NCBI RefSeq assembly: GCF_024169315.1
Contig: NZ_JALJWR010000001.1
Coordinates: forward strand, 4,390,501 to 4,454,500
Reading direction: 5' to 3'
Origin: Pseudomonas migulae
GTDB lineage: Bacteria; Pseudomonadota; Gammaproteobacteria; Pseudomonadales; Pseudomonadaceae
Length of the DNA stretch: 64,000 nt
A model generated the notes under the pieces. It searched no databases and was not told the origin of the DNA. It saw only the letters and a program-made list of their open reading frames with translations. Position 1 is the first letter of the stretch, and every line of letters starts with the position of its first letter. Both the position numbers and the translations under genes were made by a program. This document shows positions 17,292 through 25,699 of this stretch, one piece after another.

Positions 17292-18353
17292 TTGCGGGTT
17301 CTGCTGATCAAGACTTCTTCGCTGGGCGACGTGATTCATGCGTTGCCAGCGCTGACCGACGCGGCCCGGGCAATCCCCGGCATCACGTTCGACTGGGTGG
17401 TGGAAGAAGGTTTCGCCGAGATCCCGACCTGGCACCCCGCCGTGGGCAAGGTGATTCCGGTGGCGATCCGTCGCTGGCGCAAGAACATCTGGCAGACCAT
17501 CAAGAGTGGCGAGTGGAAGCGCTTCAAGCAAAGCCTTCGTGCCACGAAATATGATCTGGTGATTGACGCCCAGGGCCTGTTGAAAAGCGCCTTGCTGACC
17601 CGCTACGTCAAGGCGCCGGTGGCGGGCCTCGATAAAGCCTCGGCCCGGGAGCCGATTGCCGCGCGTTTCTATGATCGCAAACTGGCGGTTGCCCGTGGCC
17701 AGCACGCGGTGGAGCGAGTGCGTCAGTTGTTCGCCATCGCCCTGGGCTACGACCTGCCCAAAGGCCTGGGTGACTACGGCCTGAACGTCGAGCGCCTGGT
17801 GGAATTGCCGCGCAAGAATCCTTACGTGCTGTTCCTGCACGGCACCACCTGGGACACCAAGCACTGGCCTGAAGCCTACTGGCGCGAGCTGGCCGAGCGC
17901 GTCGGCTACCTGGGCGTCGGCGTGAAGCTGGCGTGGGGCAATCCGGCGGAGAAAGCCCGGGCCGAGCGCATCGCCAAGGACATGCGGCACGTCGAAGTGC
18001 TGCCCAAGCTGAATCTGGCGGGCATCGGCAAAGTGCTGGCCGGCGCGCAGGCGTGCGTGGCGGTGGACACCGGTCTCGGTCACCTGGCCGCTGCACTGGA
18101 CGTGCCGACGCTGTCGCTGTTCGGCCCGACCAACCCGGGCCTGACCGGCGCCTACGGCAAGGCGCAGATTCACATCGCCAGCGATTTCCCCTGCGCCCCA
18201 TGCCTGCAAAAGAAATGCACCTATCAACCGACGGCCGAAGATGCCCGCCGGTTCGACCTGAAACGCGAGTGGCCGCTGTGCTTCACGCGTCTGAATCCCG
18301 AGCGTGTCGCGACCCGACTGAGCACGTTGTTACTGGCTGAGGAGCTGCGCTGA
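17292..18353 (+). CDS. waaC: LPS heptosyltransferase I
   Basis: The 353-residue GT9 enzyme adds the first heptose to Kdo. MRVLLIKTSSLGDVIHALPAL is the family N-terminus and begins with a TTG codon at 17292. No ATG fits that end, and the gene starts one base after the waaF stop, so translation is likely coupled. LHGTTWDTKHWPE and VDTGLGHLAAAL (nucleotide-sugar site), then FGPTNPGLTG, are conserved. A Cys-rich stretch, CAPCLQKKCTY, is near the C-terminus. It overlaps waaG by one base (TGATG). Confidence 0.95.
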   Translation: MRVLLIKTSSLGDVIHALPALTDAARAIPGITFDWVVEEGFAEIPTWHPAVGKVIPVAIRRWRKNIWQTIKSGEWKRFKQSLRATKYDLVIDAQGLLKSALLTRYVKAPVAGLDKASAREPIAARFYDRKLAVARGQHAVERVRQLFAIALGYDLPKGLGDYGLNVERLVELPRKNPYVLFLHGTTWDTKHWPEAYWRELAERVGYLGVGVKLAWGNPAEKARAERIAKDMRHVEVLPKLNLAGIGKVLAGAQACVAVDTGLGHLAAALDVPTLSLFGPTNPGLTGAYGKAQIHIASDFPCAPCLQKKCTYQPTAEDARRFDLKREWPLCFTRLNPERVATRLSTLLLAEELR

Positions 18354-19474
18354 TGCAATTGGCATTCGTCTTGTACAAGTACTTTCCATTCGGGGGCTTG
18401 CAGCGCGATTTCATGCGCATTGCCCTGGAATGTCAGCAGCGCGGCCATCAGATTCGTGTCTACACGCTGATCTGGGAGGGCGATATTCCGCCGGGTTTCG
18501 AAGTGCTGGTGGCGCCGGTCAAGGCGTTCTTCAATCATCGTCGCAACGAGAAGCTCAGCGAGTGGATGGAAGCCGATCTGGCCAAGCGTCCGGTGGACCG
18601 TCTGATCGGTTTCAACAAGATGCCGGGCCTGGACGTCTATTACGCTGCCGACGGTTGCTTCGAAGACAAGGCGCAAAACCTGCGCAACTCGCTGTACCGT
18701 CGTTGGGGCCGCTATCGGCACTTCGCCGAGTACGAGCGCGCGGTGTTCGCCAAGGATGCCAAGACTGAAGTGTTGATGATCTCCGAAGTCCAGCAGCCGC
18801 TATTCATCAAGCATTACGACACGCCGCTGGAACGCTTCCATTTGCTGCCACCGGGCATCTCTCAGGACCGCCGGGCGCCGGCGAATGCCGCCGAGATCCG
18901 TGCCGAATTCCGCCGAGAGTTCAACCTGGAAGACGATGAGCTGCTGTTGGTGCAGATCGGCTCCGGGTTCAAGACCAAAGGCGTGGATCGCAGCCTCAAG
19001 GCGCTGGCCGCGTTGCCCGCTGATCTGAAGAAACGCACCCGGCTATTTGTAATTGGCCAGGATGACCCCAAATTGTTCCAGATGCAGAGCGCCACATTGG
19101 GGCTCGGCGACAACGTGACGTTCCTCAAGGGCCGCAGCGATATTCCGCGTTTCCTGCTCGGGGCCGATCTGTTGATCCACCCGGCGTACAACGAAAACAC
19201 CGGGACTGTGTTGCTTGAAGCCCTGGTGGCCGGGTTGCCGGTGCTGGTGAGCGCGGTCTGCGGTTATGCCCATTACATCGCCGAGGCCGACGCGGGCCTG
19301 GTGCTGGATGAACCCTTCGATCAGGCGCAGCTCACGCAATACCTGACCGGCATGTTGAACGACGCCAATGCACGGGCGGCCTGGAGCCGCAACGGCCTGG
19401 CCTTCGCCGAGACGGCCGACCTCTACAGCATGCCGCAACACGCGGCCGATGTGATTCTGGCGGAGCACGCTTAA
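18353..19474 (+). CDS. waaG: LPS core alpha-1,3-glucosyltransferase WaaG-type (GT4)
   Basis: The 373-residue GT-B enzyme has the N-terminal signature YKYFPFGGLQRDFMRIA and the GT4 donor-binding region HPAYNENTGTVLLEALVAGLPV. WaaG adds the first outer-core hexose to heptose II (glucose in enterics; in Pseudomonas the first outer-core sugar is galactosamine, so the donor may differ here). The ATG overlaps the waaC stop by one base and the stop overlaps the waaP ATG, placing it firmly in the operon. Confidence 0.93.
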   Translation: MQLAFVLYKYFPFGGLQRDFMRIALECQQRGHQIRVYTLIWEGDIPPGFEVLVAPVKAFFNHRRNEKLSEWMEADLAKRPVDRLIGFNKMPGLDVYYAADGCFEDKAQNLRNSLYRRWGRYRHFAEYERAVFAKDAKTEVLMISEVQQPLFIKHYDTPLERFHLLPPGISQDRRAPANAAEIRAEFRREFNLEDDELLLVQIGSGFKTKGVDRSLKALAALPADLKKRTRLFVIGQDDPKLFQMQSATLGLGDNVTFLKGRSDIPRFLLGADLLIHPAYNENTGTVLLEALVAGLPVLVSAVCGYAHYIAEADAGLVLDEPFDQAQLTQYLTGMLNDANARAAWSRNGLAFAETADLYSMPQHAADVILAEHA

Positions 19475-20280
19475 TGAAGTTGATGCTGGCTGAACCGTTC
19501 AAGAGCCTTTGGGCTGGACGTGATCCATTCGCCGAGGTCGAAGGGCTTCAGGGCGAGGTGTACCGCGAGCTGGAAGCCCGCCGCACGTTGCGCACCGAGG
19601 TGGACGGCAACGGGTTTTTCGTGAAGATCCACCGTGGCATTGGCTGGGGCGAGATCTTCAAGAACCTGCTGACAGCCAAGCTGCCGGTACTCGGCGCGGG
19701 CCAGGAGTGGAAAGCCATTCAACGCCTCCAGGAAGTCGGCGTGCCGACCATGACCGCCGTGGCGTATGGCGAGAAGGGCAGTAACCCGGCGGATCAGCAT
19801 TCCTTCATCGTCACTGAAGAACTGGCGCCGACCGTCAGCCTCGAAGACTTCAGCATCGACTGGATCAAGAACCCGCCGGAGCCAAGGCTCAAGCGCGCGC
19901 TGATCGCCGAAGTCGCACGCATGACCGGCATGATGCACCGCGCCGGGGTGAACCACCGCGACTGCTACATCTGCCACTTTCTGCTGCATACCGACAAACC
20001 GGTGACAGCTGATGATTTCAAGCTCTCGGTGATCGACCTGCACCGCGCCCAGACCCGCCCGACGATCACCCAGCGCTGGCGCAACAAGGATCTGGCGGCG
20101 CTGTACTTTTCGGCCCTGGACATCGGCCTGACTCAGCGCGACAAGCTGCGTTTCCTCAAGGGTTACTTTCAGCAGCCCCTGCGTAAGATCCTCGGTGAAG
20201 AAGCCGGGCTGCTCACCTGGCTCGAAGGCAAGGCCAGCAAACTCTACGACCGTAAACAGCGATACGGGGATGCGCTCTGA
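19474..20280 (+). CDS. waaP: LPS core heptose(I) kinase
   Basis: The 268-residue kinase phosphorylates heptose I of the inner core, which in P. aeruginosa is essential for LPS transport and viability. The eukaryote-like kinase motifs are intact: FVKIHRG with Lys51, the catalytic loop HRDCYICHFLL with Asp163, and the metal-binding IDLHRAQ with Asp188. Asp163 matches the catalytic residue number known for the P. aeruginosa enzyme. It overlaps waaG and the next kinase gene by one base each. Confidence 0.95.
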   Translation: MKLMLAEPFKSLWAGRDPFAEVEGLQGEVYRELEARRTLRTEVDGNGFFVKIHRGIGWGEIFKNLLTAKLPVLGAGQEWKAIQRLQEVGVPTMTAVAYGEKGSNPADQHSFIVTEELAPTVSLEDFSIDWIKNPPEPRLKRALIAEVARMTGMMHRAGVNHRDCYICHFLLHTDKPVTADDFKLSVIDLHRAQTRPTITQRWRNKDLAALYFSALDIGLTQRDKLRFLKGYFQQPLRKILGEEAGLLTWLEGKASKLYDRKQRYGDAL

Positions 20281-21014
20281 TGTCGGGCTGGAGACTGGAA
20301 CCTGCTTACAGCGACCTGGCCAACGATTTCGGCAGCCTTGAGGCGGTGTTTGCCCTTCAGGGTGAGCAGTTGACTCGCGATCCGTTGTCCGAGGTTGTCC
20401 GCGTCCAGCGCAATGGCGTCAACTATTACGTCAAGCGCTACTCGGGTGCAGGAAAGGGCTTGCGCCGCTACCTCGGCAAGCCGCGGGTGAAAATGGAATG
20501 GCAAAACCTCAAGCGCTTCGCCAAGTGGGGCATTCCCACGGCAGAAGTGGTGGCGTGGGGTCTGGAGCGGCGCGGTGCAGCCTACGCTCGGGGGGCGATG
20601 ATCACCCGTGAACTGCCCAATACCGAAGACCTCAATGCCCTGGCCGAGCGGCGTGACCCGAAACTGAAGGATCGCGCCTGGGTCGATCACATCAGTCGCC
20701 AACTGGCCGCTTACACCCGGACCATGCACGACAATCGCTTCACCCATAACGATTTGAAGTGGCGCAACCTGCTGGTCGACGATGAGGCGCGACTGTTTCT
20801 GATCGACTGCCCCAACGGTGATTTCTGGAGCGGCTTCTGGCTCAAGTACCGCATCACCAAGGATCTGGCGTGTCTCGACAAGGTTGCCAAGTATCACCTG
20901 TCGGCCACCCAGCGCCTGCGCTTTTACCTGCAATATCGCCAACGGACGCGGCTGAATGCGGCCGATAAAAAACGGATCCGGCACGTGGTGAGATTTTTCG
21001 AGGGACGCGAATGA
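20280..21014 (+). CDS. wapP: LPS core kinase, WapP-like
   Basis: The 244-residue protein is of the LPS kinase/InaA family. VKRYSGAGKG carries the nucleotide-binding lysine (about 52), THNDLKWRNLL the catalytic Asp158 and Asn163, and FLIDCPNGD the metal Asp176. All are intact, so it is probably active. The name follows the P. aeruginosa order waaP-wapP-wapQ and the likely substrate is heptose II or a nearby core position. ATGs overlap with both neighbours (TGATG at 20279 and ATGA at 21011). Confidence 0.85.
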   Translation: MSGWRLEPAYSDLANDFGSLEAVFALQGEQLTRDPLSEVVRVQRNGVNYYVKRYSGAGKGLRRYLGKPRVKMEWQNLKRFAKWGIPTAEVVAWGLERRGAAYARGAMITRELPNTEDLNALAERRDPKLKDRAWVDHISRQLAAYTRTMHDNRFTHNDLKWRNLLVDDEARLFLIDCPNGDFWSGFWLKYRITKDLACLDKVAKYHLSATQRLRFYLQYRQRTRLNAADKKRIRHVVRFFEGRE

Positions 21015-21763
21015 CTGATTTTCTGGCCGCTGAAGACCGTGCGCTACTGGAGCGTCATGGCCTCGGCACCTTCGATGCACTGTGGGCCCGGCAGCTTGAG
21101 GCTGTGGATGAGCCCAACACCGCGCGCGGTGGCTGGAGCAGCGTGTTTCGGCTGGATCTTGAAGGTCACGGCTTCTACCTCAAGCGCCAAAGCAACTATC
21201 AGATGCGCACCCTGCATGCGCCCTTCGGCGAACCGAGTTTTGCCCGGGAATATCGCAACATCAGCCGCTATGAAAAGCTCGGCATTCCGGCGCTGAAAGC
21301 GGCGTTCTTCGGTGAGCGCAAGGTCGACGGCGAAGTCCGCGCGGTGTTGCTGACCCGCGCACTCGACGGCTGGGATGACCTGGATTCGCTGTTGCAGCGC
21401 TGGTCGGATCTGAGCCCGGCGCAGCACTCGGCCATTTTGCAGGCGTGTGGGCAGTTGGCTCGGCGCCTGCACGGTGCGCGTCAGGTTCATGGCTGCTTCT
21501 ACCCCAAACACATTTTTCTCCAGGCTACCGGCGACGGTTACATGGCCCAGCTGATTGACCTGGAAAAGACCCGGCCGCTGCTGTTCGGTCAGCGTGACCG
21601 GATCAAGGATCTGGAGCCGTTGACGCGGCGGTCGCCCCAGTGGAGCGATGCGCAACTGCGCGAGTTGTTGGCCGTCTATCTGGATCAACCGCAGGACAGT
21701 TCGCTGATCGACAGCTGGCTGGCGCGATTGACCGCGCGGCGCAGTTACAAGAGGTCGAACTGA
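21011..21763 (+). CDS. wapQ: InaA-type LPS kinase-like protein, WapQ-like, Asp replaced by Cys
   Basis: The 250-residue InaA-family protein aligns with WaaP in the catalytic loop as VHGCFYPKHIFL, with Cys162 where WaaP has the catalytic Asp. The metal-binding LIDLEKTRP is kept. InaA-type members often carry this HGCxYPKH form, so it may be a feature of the branch: either a non-phosphorylating partner or an enzyme with a different mechanism. Third in the kinase series, overlapping the genes on each side. The name is by synteny. Confidence 0.8.
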   Translation: MTDFLAAEDRALLERHGLGTFDALWARQLEAVDEPNTARGGWSSVFRLDLEGHGFYLKRQSNYQMRTLHAPFGEPSFAREYRNISRYEKLGIPALKAAFFGERKVDGEVRAVLLTRALDGWDDLDSLLQRWSDLSPAQHSAILQACGQLARRLHGARQVHGCFYPKHIFLQATGDGYMAQLIDLEKTRPLLFGQRDRIKDLEPLTRRSPQWSDAQLRELLAVYLDQPQDSSLIDSWLARLTARRSYKRSN

Positions 21764-23214
21764 TGCAGTTGTCCGAACTGAAACAGGCGGGGCGTCATCC
21801 GGACTTGCCACTGAGCCTTTCACTGGCCGATGCGGCCGGGCCTGCCGAGTTGCAGCTGTTGAGCCTGTTGCGGGTATTGCCGGGCCAGCGCTATGTCGGC
21901 GCCGGTGTCTGGCGTGGCCGGCCGGTGTTGGCCAAGTTGCTGGTCGGCAGTAAAGCGGCGCGGCATTTCCAGCGTGAACTGGACGGCGTGCGCTTGCTCG
22001 CCGCCCAAGGGCTGACCACGCCGCAGTTGCTGGCTGATGGGTTGAAGGACGGCGAGGGCGGCTGGCTGCTGTTCGATTTTCTCGAGGGCGCCGAAAGCCT
22101 GGGGGATACCTGGAAACAGGTCGAGCATTTACCGGTGCTCTCGGATGGGCAAGGGGCCGTGTTGGCCGAGGCGCTGGGCGCGATCGGCCAGATGCACCGC
22201 AAAGGGCTGTGGCAGGAAGACCTGCACCTGGACAACCTGCTGCGCCAGCGCGGCCGGCTGTATTTGATCGATGGTGCCGGGATCTGCAGTGAAACCCCTG
22301 GCCAACCGCTATCGCGGCAGAAAGTCCTGGAAAACCTCGGGGTGTTTTTCGCCCAGTTGCCCAAGTCGCTGGAGCCGTTTACTGAAGAATTGCTGGTGTA
22401 TTACCTCCTGAGCAATGGCGAACATGCCTTGCCGATGGAAGCGTTGCAGAAGCAGATCGACAAGGTGCGCAGTTGGCGCCTCAAGGACTATCTGATCAAG
22501 GTCGGCCGCGAATGCACGCTGTTCAGTGTGCAGCGCGGGGCCTTCGGTTTGCGGGCGATTCGCCGCGAAGAAGAGGCCGCGATGTTGCCGGTGCTGGAGC
22601 AGGCTGATGCCTTGCTCGATCAAGGGCATCTGTACAAGACCGGTGGCGCGGCGAGCGTCGGCAAGGTCGAGGTGGCCGGTCGTACCCTGGTGATCAAGCG
22701 CTATAACATCAAGGGGTTCGCCCACTGGCTCAAACGCTTCTGGCGCCCGAGCCGTGCCTGGCATTCCTGGCGCGAAGGCAATCGACTGGCATTCCTCGGT
22801 ATCGCCACGCCGAAACCGTTGGCTGTGCTGGAGAAGCGTTTTCTCTGGTTGCGCAGTCGGGCTTATCTGGTGACCGAGCACTTGCCGGGGCCGGACATCA
22901 TCGAACGGTTCGCGCCGTACGTTGACAGCGGCGCAGCGCCCGAAGCCGAGCTGGTGGCGCTGGATCACCTGTTTGCGGAGCTGATTCGCGAGCGGATCAG
23001 CCACGGCGACTTCAAGGGTCACAATCTGTTCTGGCAAGAGGATCGCTGGGCGCTGATCGATCTCGATGCGATGTGCCAGCATGGTTCGTCGGGCAGCTTT
23101 GCTCCTGCCTACGCAAGAGACCGCGCCAGGTTCATGCGTAACTGGCCTGAGAGCAGTGCGCTTTATCAGGTCATCGATCAGCGTTTGCCCAAAGACATCA
23201 TCAGCGCTGCCTGA
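21763..23214 (+). CDS. Tandem two-domain LPS kinase-like protein
   Basis: The 483-residue protein holds two kinase folds. The first (about 40-200) has WQEDLHLDNLL with Asp153 and Asn158, then YLIDGAG with Asp170. The second (about 290-440) has TLVIKRYN, SHGDFKGHNLF with Asp416 and Asn421, and ALIDLDAM with Asp433. Both catalytic loops look intact. It corresponds to PA5006 of P. aeruginosa by order. The substrate is unknown but is probably core sugar given the operon. The ATG at 21763 overlaps the previous stop, and the longer frame from 21640 is a shadow of it. A REP pair follows the stop. Confidence 0.85.
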   Translation: MQLSELKQAGRHPDLPLSLSLADAAGPAELQLLSLLRVLPGQRYVGAGVWRGRPVLAKLLVGSKAARHFQRELDGVRLLAAQGLTTPQLLADGLKDGEGGWLLFDFLEGAESLGDTWKQVEHLPVLSDGQGAVLAEALGAIGQMHRKGLWQEDLHLDNLLRQRGRLYLIDGAGICSETPGQPLSRQKVLENLGVFFAQLPKSLEPFTEELLVYYLLSNGEHALPMEALQKQIDKVRSWRLKDYLIKVGRECTLFSVQRGAFGLRAIRREEEAAMLPVLEQADALLDQGHLYKTGGAASVGKVEVAGRTLVIKRYNIKGFAHWLKRFWRPSRAWHSWREGNRLAFLGIATPKPLAVLEKRFLWLRSRAYLVTEHLPGPDIIERFAPYVDSGAAPEAELVALDHLFAELIRERISHGDFKGHNLFWQEDRWALIDLDAMCQHGSSGSFAPAYARDRARFMRNWPESSALYQVIDQRLPKDIISAA

Positions 23215-23218
23215 ATCG

Positions 23219-23306
23219 CCTTCGCGAGCAAGCCCGCTCCCACATATGATCGCATTCCTATCCAGCAACTCGGTCTAATGTGGGAGCGGGCGTGCTCGCG
23301 AAGGGG
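23219..23306. repeat. REP pair after the kinase series
   Basis: Inverted REP arms TTCGCGAGCAAGCCCGCTCC at 23221-23240 and its complement ending 23306. One arm carries GGGCGTGCTCGCG, a point change in the core. It separates the kinase operon from the next transcription unit. Confidence 0.85.
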
Positions 23307-23433
23307 TCAGAACAGCCACTCGAGATTAAGGGACAAGTTCTTATGAAATGTCCTACATGATCTCCAGACCCCATGAACTGGGCCCTGAATAGCCACGATG
23401 CTAGTTTGCCTGACGTTCCTCGGAGGGCAGATC

Positions 23434-23769
23434 TTGACTATAAAAACGGCTGTCATGTTCGTCGCATGCTCATTGGCACTGTCCGGTTGCGGCACCGCTG
23501 TCACAGTCCTGCAAAATGACGAAGACGCGGCGCGCGGCCTGCGCAAGCAAAAGACCTACTGCCAGTCCATCCCGCGTATCTACAGCGGTCTGGCTTACGA
23601 TTTCTGTGTGTTGAACGCCCCGCCGGACCCCACGGGCGTGCTCGTCCCGCTGGTCCTGCTGGACCTGGCGTTGTCCGGTGCGCTGGATACCGTTTCCCTG
23701 CCCTATACGATTTACCGACAGGGCGTGGATGGCAATATCAGGATCTACTGGCGGGCAAGCCGCGGATAG
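23434..23769 (+). CDS. YceK/YidQ-like lipoprotein
   Basis: A TTG start at 23434 with GGAGGG seven bases upstream gives 111 residues with a signal peptide and lipobox LSGC (Cys19), so a lipoprotein. The mature part has GTAVTVLQND, CQSIPRIYSGLAYDFCVL and a hydrophobic LVPLVLLDLALSGALDTVSLPYTIYRQ stretch typical of YceK/YidQ proteins. Role unknown. The upstream ATG at 23398 has no good ribosome site and would bury the signal peptide. It is a single-gene insertion between the kinase genes and the carbamoyltransferase. Confidence 0.8.
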   Translation: MTIKTAVMFVACSLALSGCGTAVTVLQNDEDAARGLRKQKTYCQSIPRIYSGLAYDFCVLNAPPDPTGVLVPLVLLDLALSGALDTVSLPYTIYRQGVDGNIRIYWRASRG

Positions 23770-23819
23770 CCCGCGGTTTCATCGTCGCGCGGGCCATCAT
23801 TGCGCCGCTGATAACCGTA

Positions 23820-23860
23820 GGGTCATTCCTGCCATGTTTACGCTATAATCCCGCCCTTTA
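23820..23860 (+). promoter_or_regulatory. Probable sigma-70 promoter for the carbamoyltransferase operon
   Basis: TATAAT at 23844-23849 preceded by TTTACGC, with GGTCAT about 18 bases upstream as a weak -35. The gap to the GTG start at 23942 holds a leader with a CCCTCTTGCGAGGG hairpin. Confidence 0.55.
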
Positions 23861-23941
23861 GCTGTCTCTCGCCCTCTTGCGAGGGCACATTCATTTTGAG
23901 GCGCATTGCGCCTGCATGCAGACTAAAGAGGCTAGACCCCT

Positions 23942-25699
23942 GTGGCATTGACGATTCTTGGCCTGTCCGGCGCCCTTAGCCATGATCCTTCCGCAGCTTT
24001 GTACATCGACGGCAAGCTGGTCGCGGCGGCTGAAGAAGAGCGCTTTGTGCGCGATAAACATGCAAAGAACCGCATGCCTTACGAATCGGCGAAGTTCTGC
24101 CTCGAGCAGGCGGGCATCAAGCCTTCCGACGTTGACGTAGTCGCCATTCCGTTCGCGCCGATCAGCCTGTTCGGCAAGGCGCGCTGGCACTACGCCAAGC
24201 GTTACTGGTACGCCCCGGACCGCGCACTTGACGCGATCCTGATGGGTAATCGCCGCTACAAGCGCTACCGCAACAAGATCGTCTGGTGCCTGGAGCAACT
24301 GGGCTTCGATCCGAAGAAGATCAAGATCGAGCCGGTCGAACACCACCTGGCCCACGCTTCCAGCGCTTACCACTGCTCGGGTTTCAAAGAGAAAACCGCG
24401 ATCCTCGGGATCGACGGCAAGGGTGAGTACGCCACGACCTTCTTCGGCTACGGCGAAAACGGCAAGATTCACAAGATCAAGGAATTCTTCGATCCGGACT
24501 CCCTCGGCGGCCTGTACGGCGCAATCACCGAGTTCCTCGGTTTCGAGATGCTCGACGGCGAGTTCAAGGTCATGGGCATGGCGCCGTACGGCGATGCCAG
24601 CAAGTACGATTTCTCGCGTCTGGCCTCGTTCGAAAACGGTGAGCTGGTAATCAACACCGACTACGCCAACGTCATCGGCCTGCGTCGCTATAAAGAGAAG
24701 GGCAAGGGTTTCTACTTCTCGCCGAAGCTGATCGAGTGGCTGGGTCCGAAGCGCGAAGGCGACATCGCCGACGAGCCGTACATCCATTACGCCGCGAGCA
24801 TGCAAGCGCTGTTCGAAAAGATCTCGTTGCAGATGATCGACCACTACCTGGGCGACGTGCTCAAGGAAACCGGCAAGCTGGCTTTCGCCGGCGGCTGTGC
24901 GTTGAACGTCAAGTTGAACCAGAAAATCATCGCCCGCGACGACGTCAAGGAGCTGTTCGTGCAGCCTGCGTCCGGCGATGCCGGCACCGCGGTCGGCGCG
25001 GCGGCCTATGTGTCTCACGCCCGTGGCGTGCCGGTCGAGAAGATGGAACATGTCTACCTCGGCCCGTCGTACAGCAACGAAGACGTTCTGGCCGCGTGCG
25101 CCCGTCACCCGAGCAAACCGGTGTGGCGAAAACTTGAGAACATGCCGGAAAACATCGCCAAGATCATGGTCGATGGCAACCCGGTCGCCTGGTTCCAGGG
25201 GCGTATGGAGTTTGGTCCGCGTGCCTTGGGCGGTCGTTCGATCATCGGTTGCCCGAGCGCGACCGGCGTGGCTGACCGCATCAACCACCAGATCAAGTTC
25301 CGCGAGCGCTGGAGGCCTTTCTGCCCGTCGATGCTCGACACCGTCGCACCGCAGATGATCAAGATCGATCACCCTGCGCCATTCATGACGTTCACTTTCG
25401 AAGTGGCGGAAGAGTGGAAGACCCGCGTGCCGGAAGTCGTCCATGAAGACGGTACGTCCCGGGCCCAGGTGCTCAAGCGTGAATACAACCCGCGCTACTA
25501 CGACATGATGAAGGCGCTGGAAGTCCTGACCGGCAACGGCGTGTCGCTCAACACCTCGCTCAACCGTCGCGGTGAACCGATGATCTGCTCGCCGACGGAT
25601 GCCCTGAACATGTTCTTCGGTTCCGACCTACAGTATCTGATCATGGAAGACATTCTGGTGGTCAAAGAGGGCGCGGACGCATATGACACGCTCGGCTGA
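23942..25699 (+). CDS. wapO: Carbamoyltransferase, likely LPS core (WapO-like)
   Basis: The 585-residue NodU/CmcH-family enzyme has an N-terminal Kae1-like domain with HHLAHASSAY (His134, His135, His138 for Fe/carbamoyladenylate) and FKVMGMAPYG, then a YrdC-type C-terminal domain with EFGPRALGGRSI. It transfers a carbamoyl group from carbamoyl phosphate. In Pseudomonas the target is heptose II of the LPS core. It starts at GTG 23942 (MALTILGLSGALSHDPSAAL); no ATG fits the conserved N-terminus. It opens the second core operon, overlapping the next glycosyltransferase start. Confidence 0.92.
   Translation: MALTILGLSGALSHDPSAALYIDGKLVAAAEEERFVRDKHAKNRMPYESAKFCLEQAGIKPSDVDVVAIPFAPISLFGKARWHYAKRYWYAPDRALDAILMGNRRYKRYRNKIVWCLEQLGFDPKKIKIEPVEHHLAHASSAYHCSGFKEKTAILGIDGKGEYATTFFGYGENGKIHKIKEFFDPDSLGGLYGAITEFLGFEMLDGEFKVMGMAPYGDASKYDFSRLASFENGELVINTDYANVIGLRRYKEKGKGFYFSPKLIEWLGPKREGDIADEPYIHYAASMQALFEKISLQMIDHYLGDVLKETGKLAFAGGCALNVKLNQKIIARDDVKELFVQPASGDAGTAVGAAAYVSHARGVPVEKMEHVYLGPSYSNEDVLAACARHPSKPVWRKLENMPENIAKIMVDGNPVAWFQGRMEFGPRALGGRSIIGCPSATGVADRINHQIKFRERWRPFCPSMLDTVAPQMIKIDHPAPFMTFTFEVAEEWKTRVPEVVHEDGTSRAQVLKREYNPRYYDMMKALEVLTGNGVSLNTSLNRRGEPMICSPTDALNMFFGSDLQYLIMEDILVVKEGADAYDTLG

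Noticed and set aside
15152..17311. 719-codon minus-strand frame across glnE end and waaF
   Set aside because: It runs through the REP array and antisense to two known genes.
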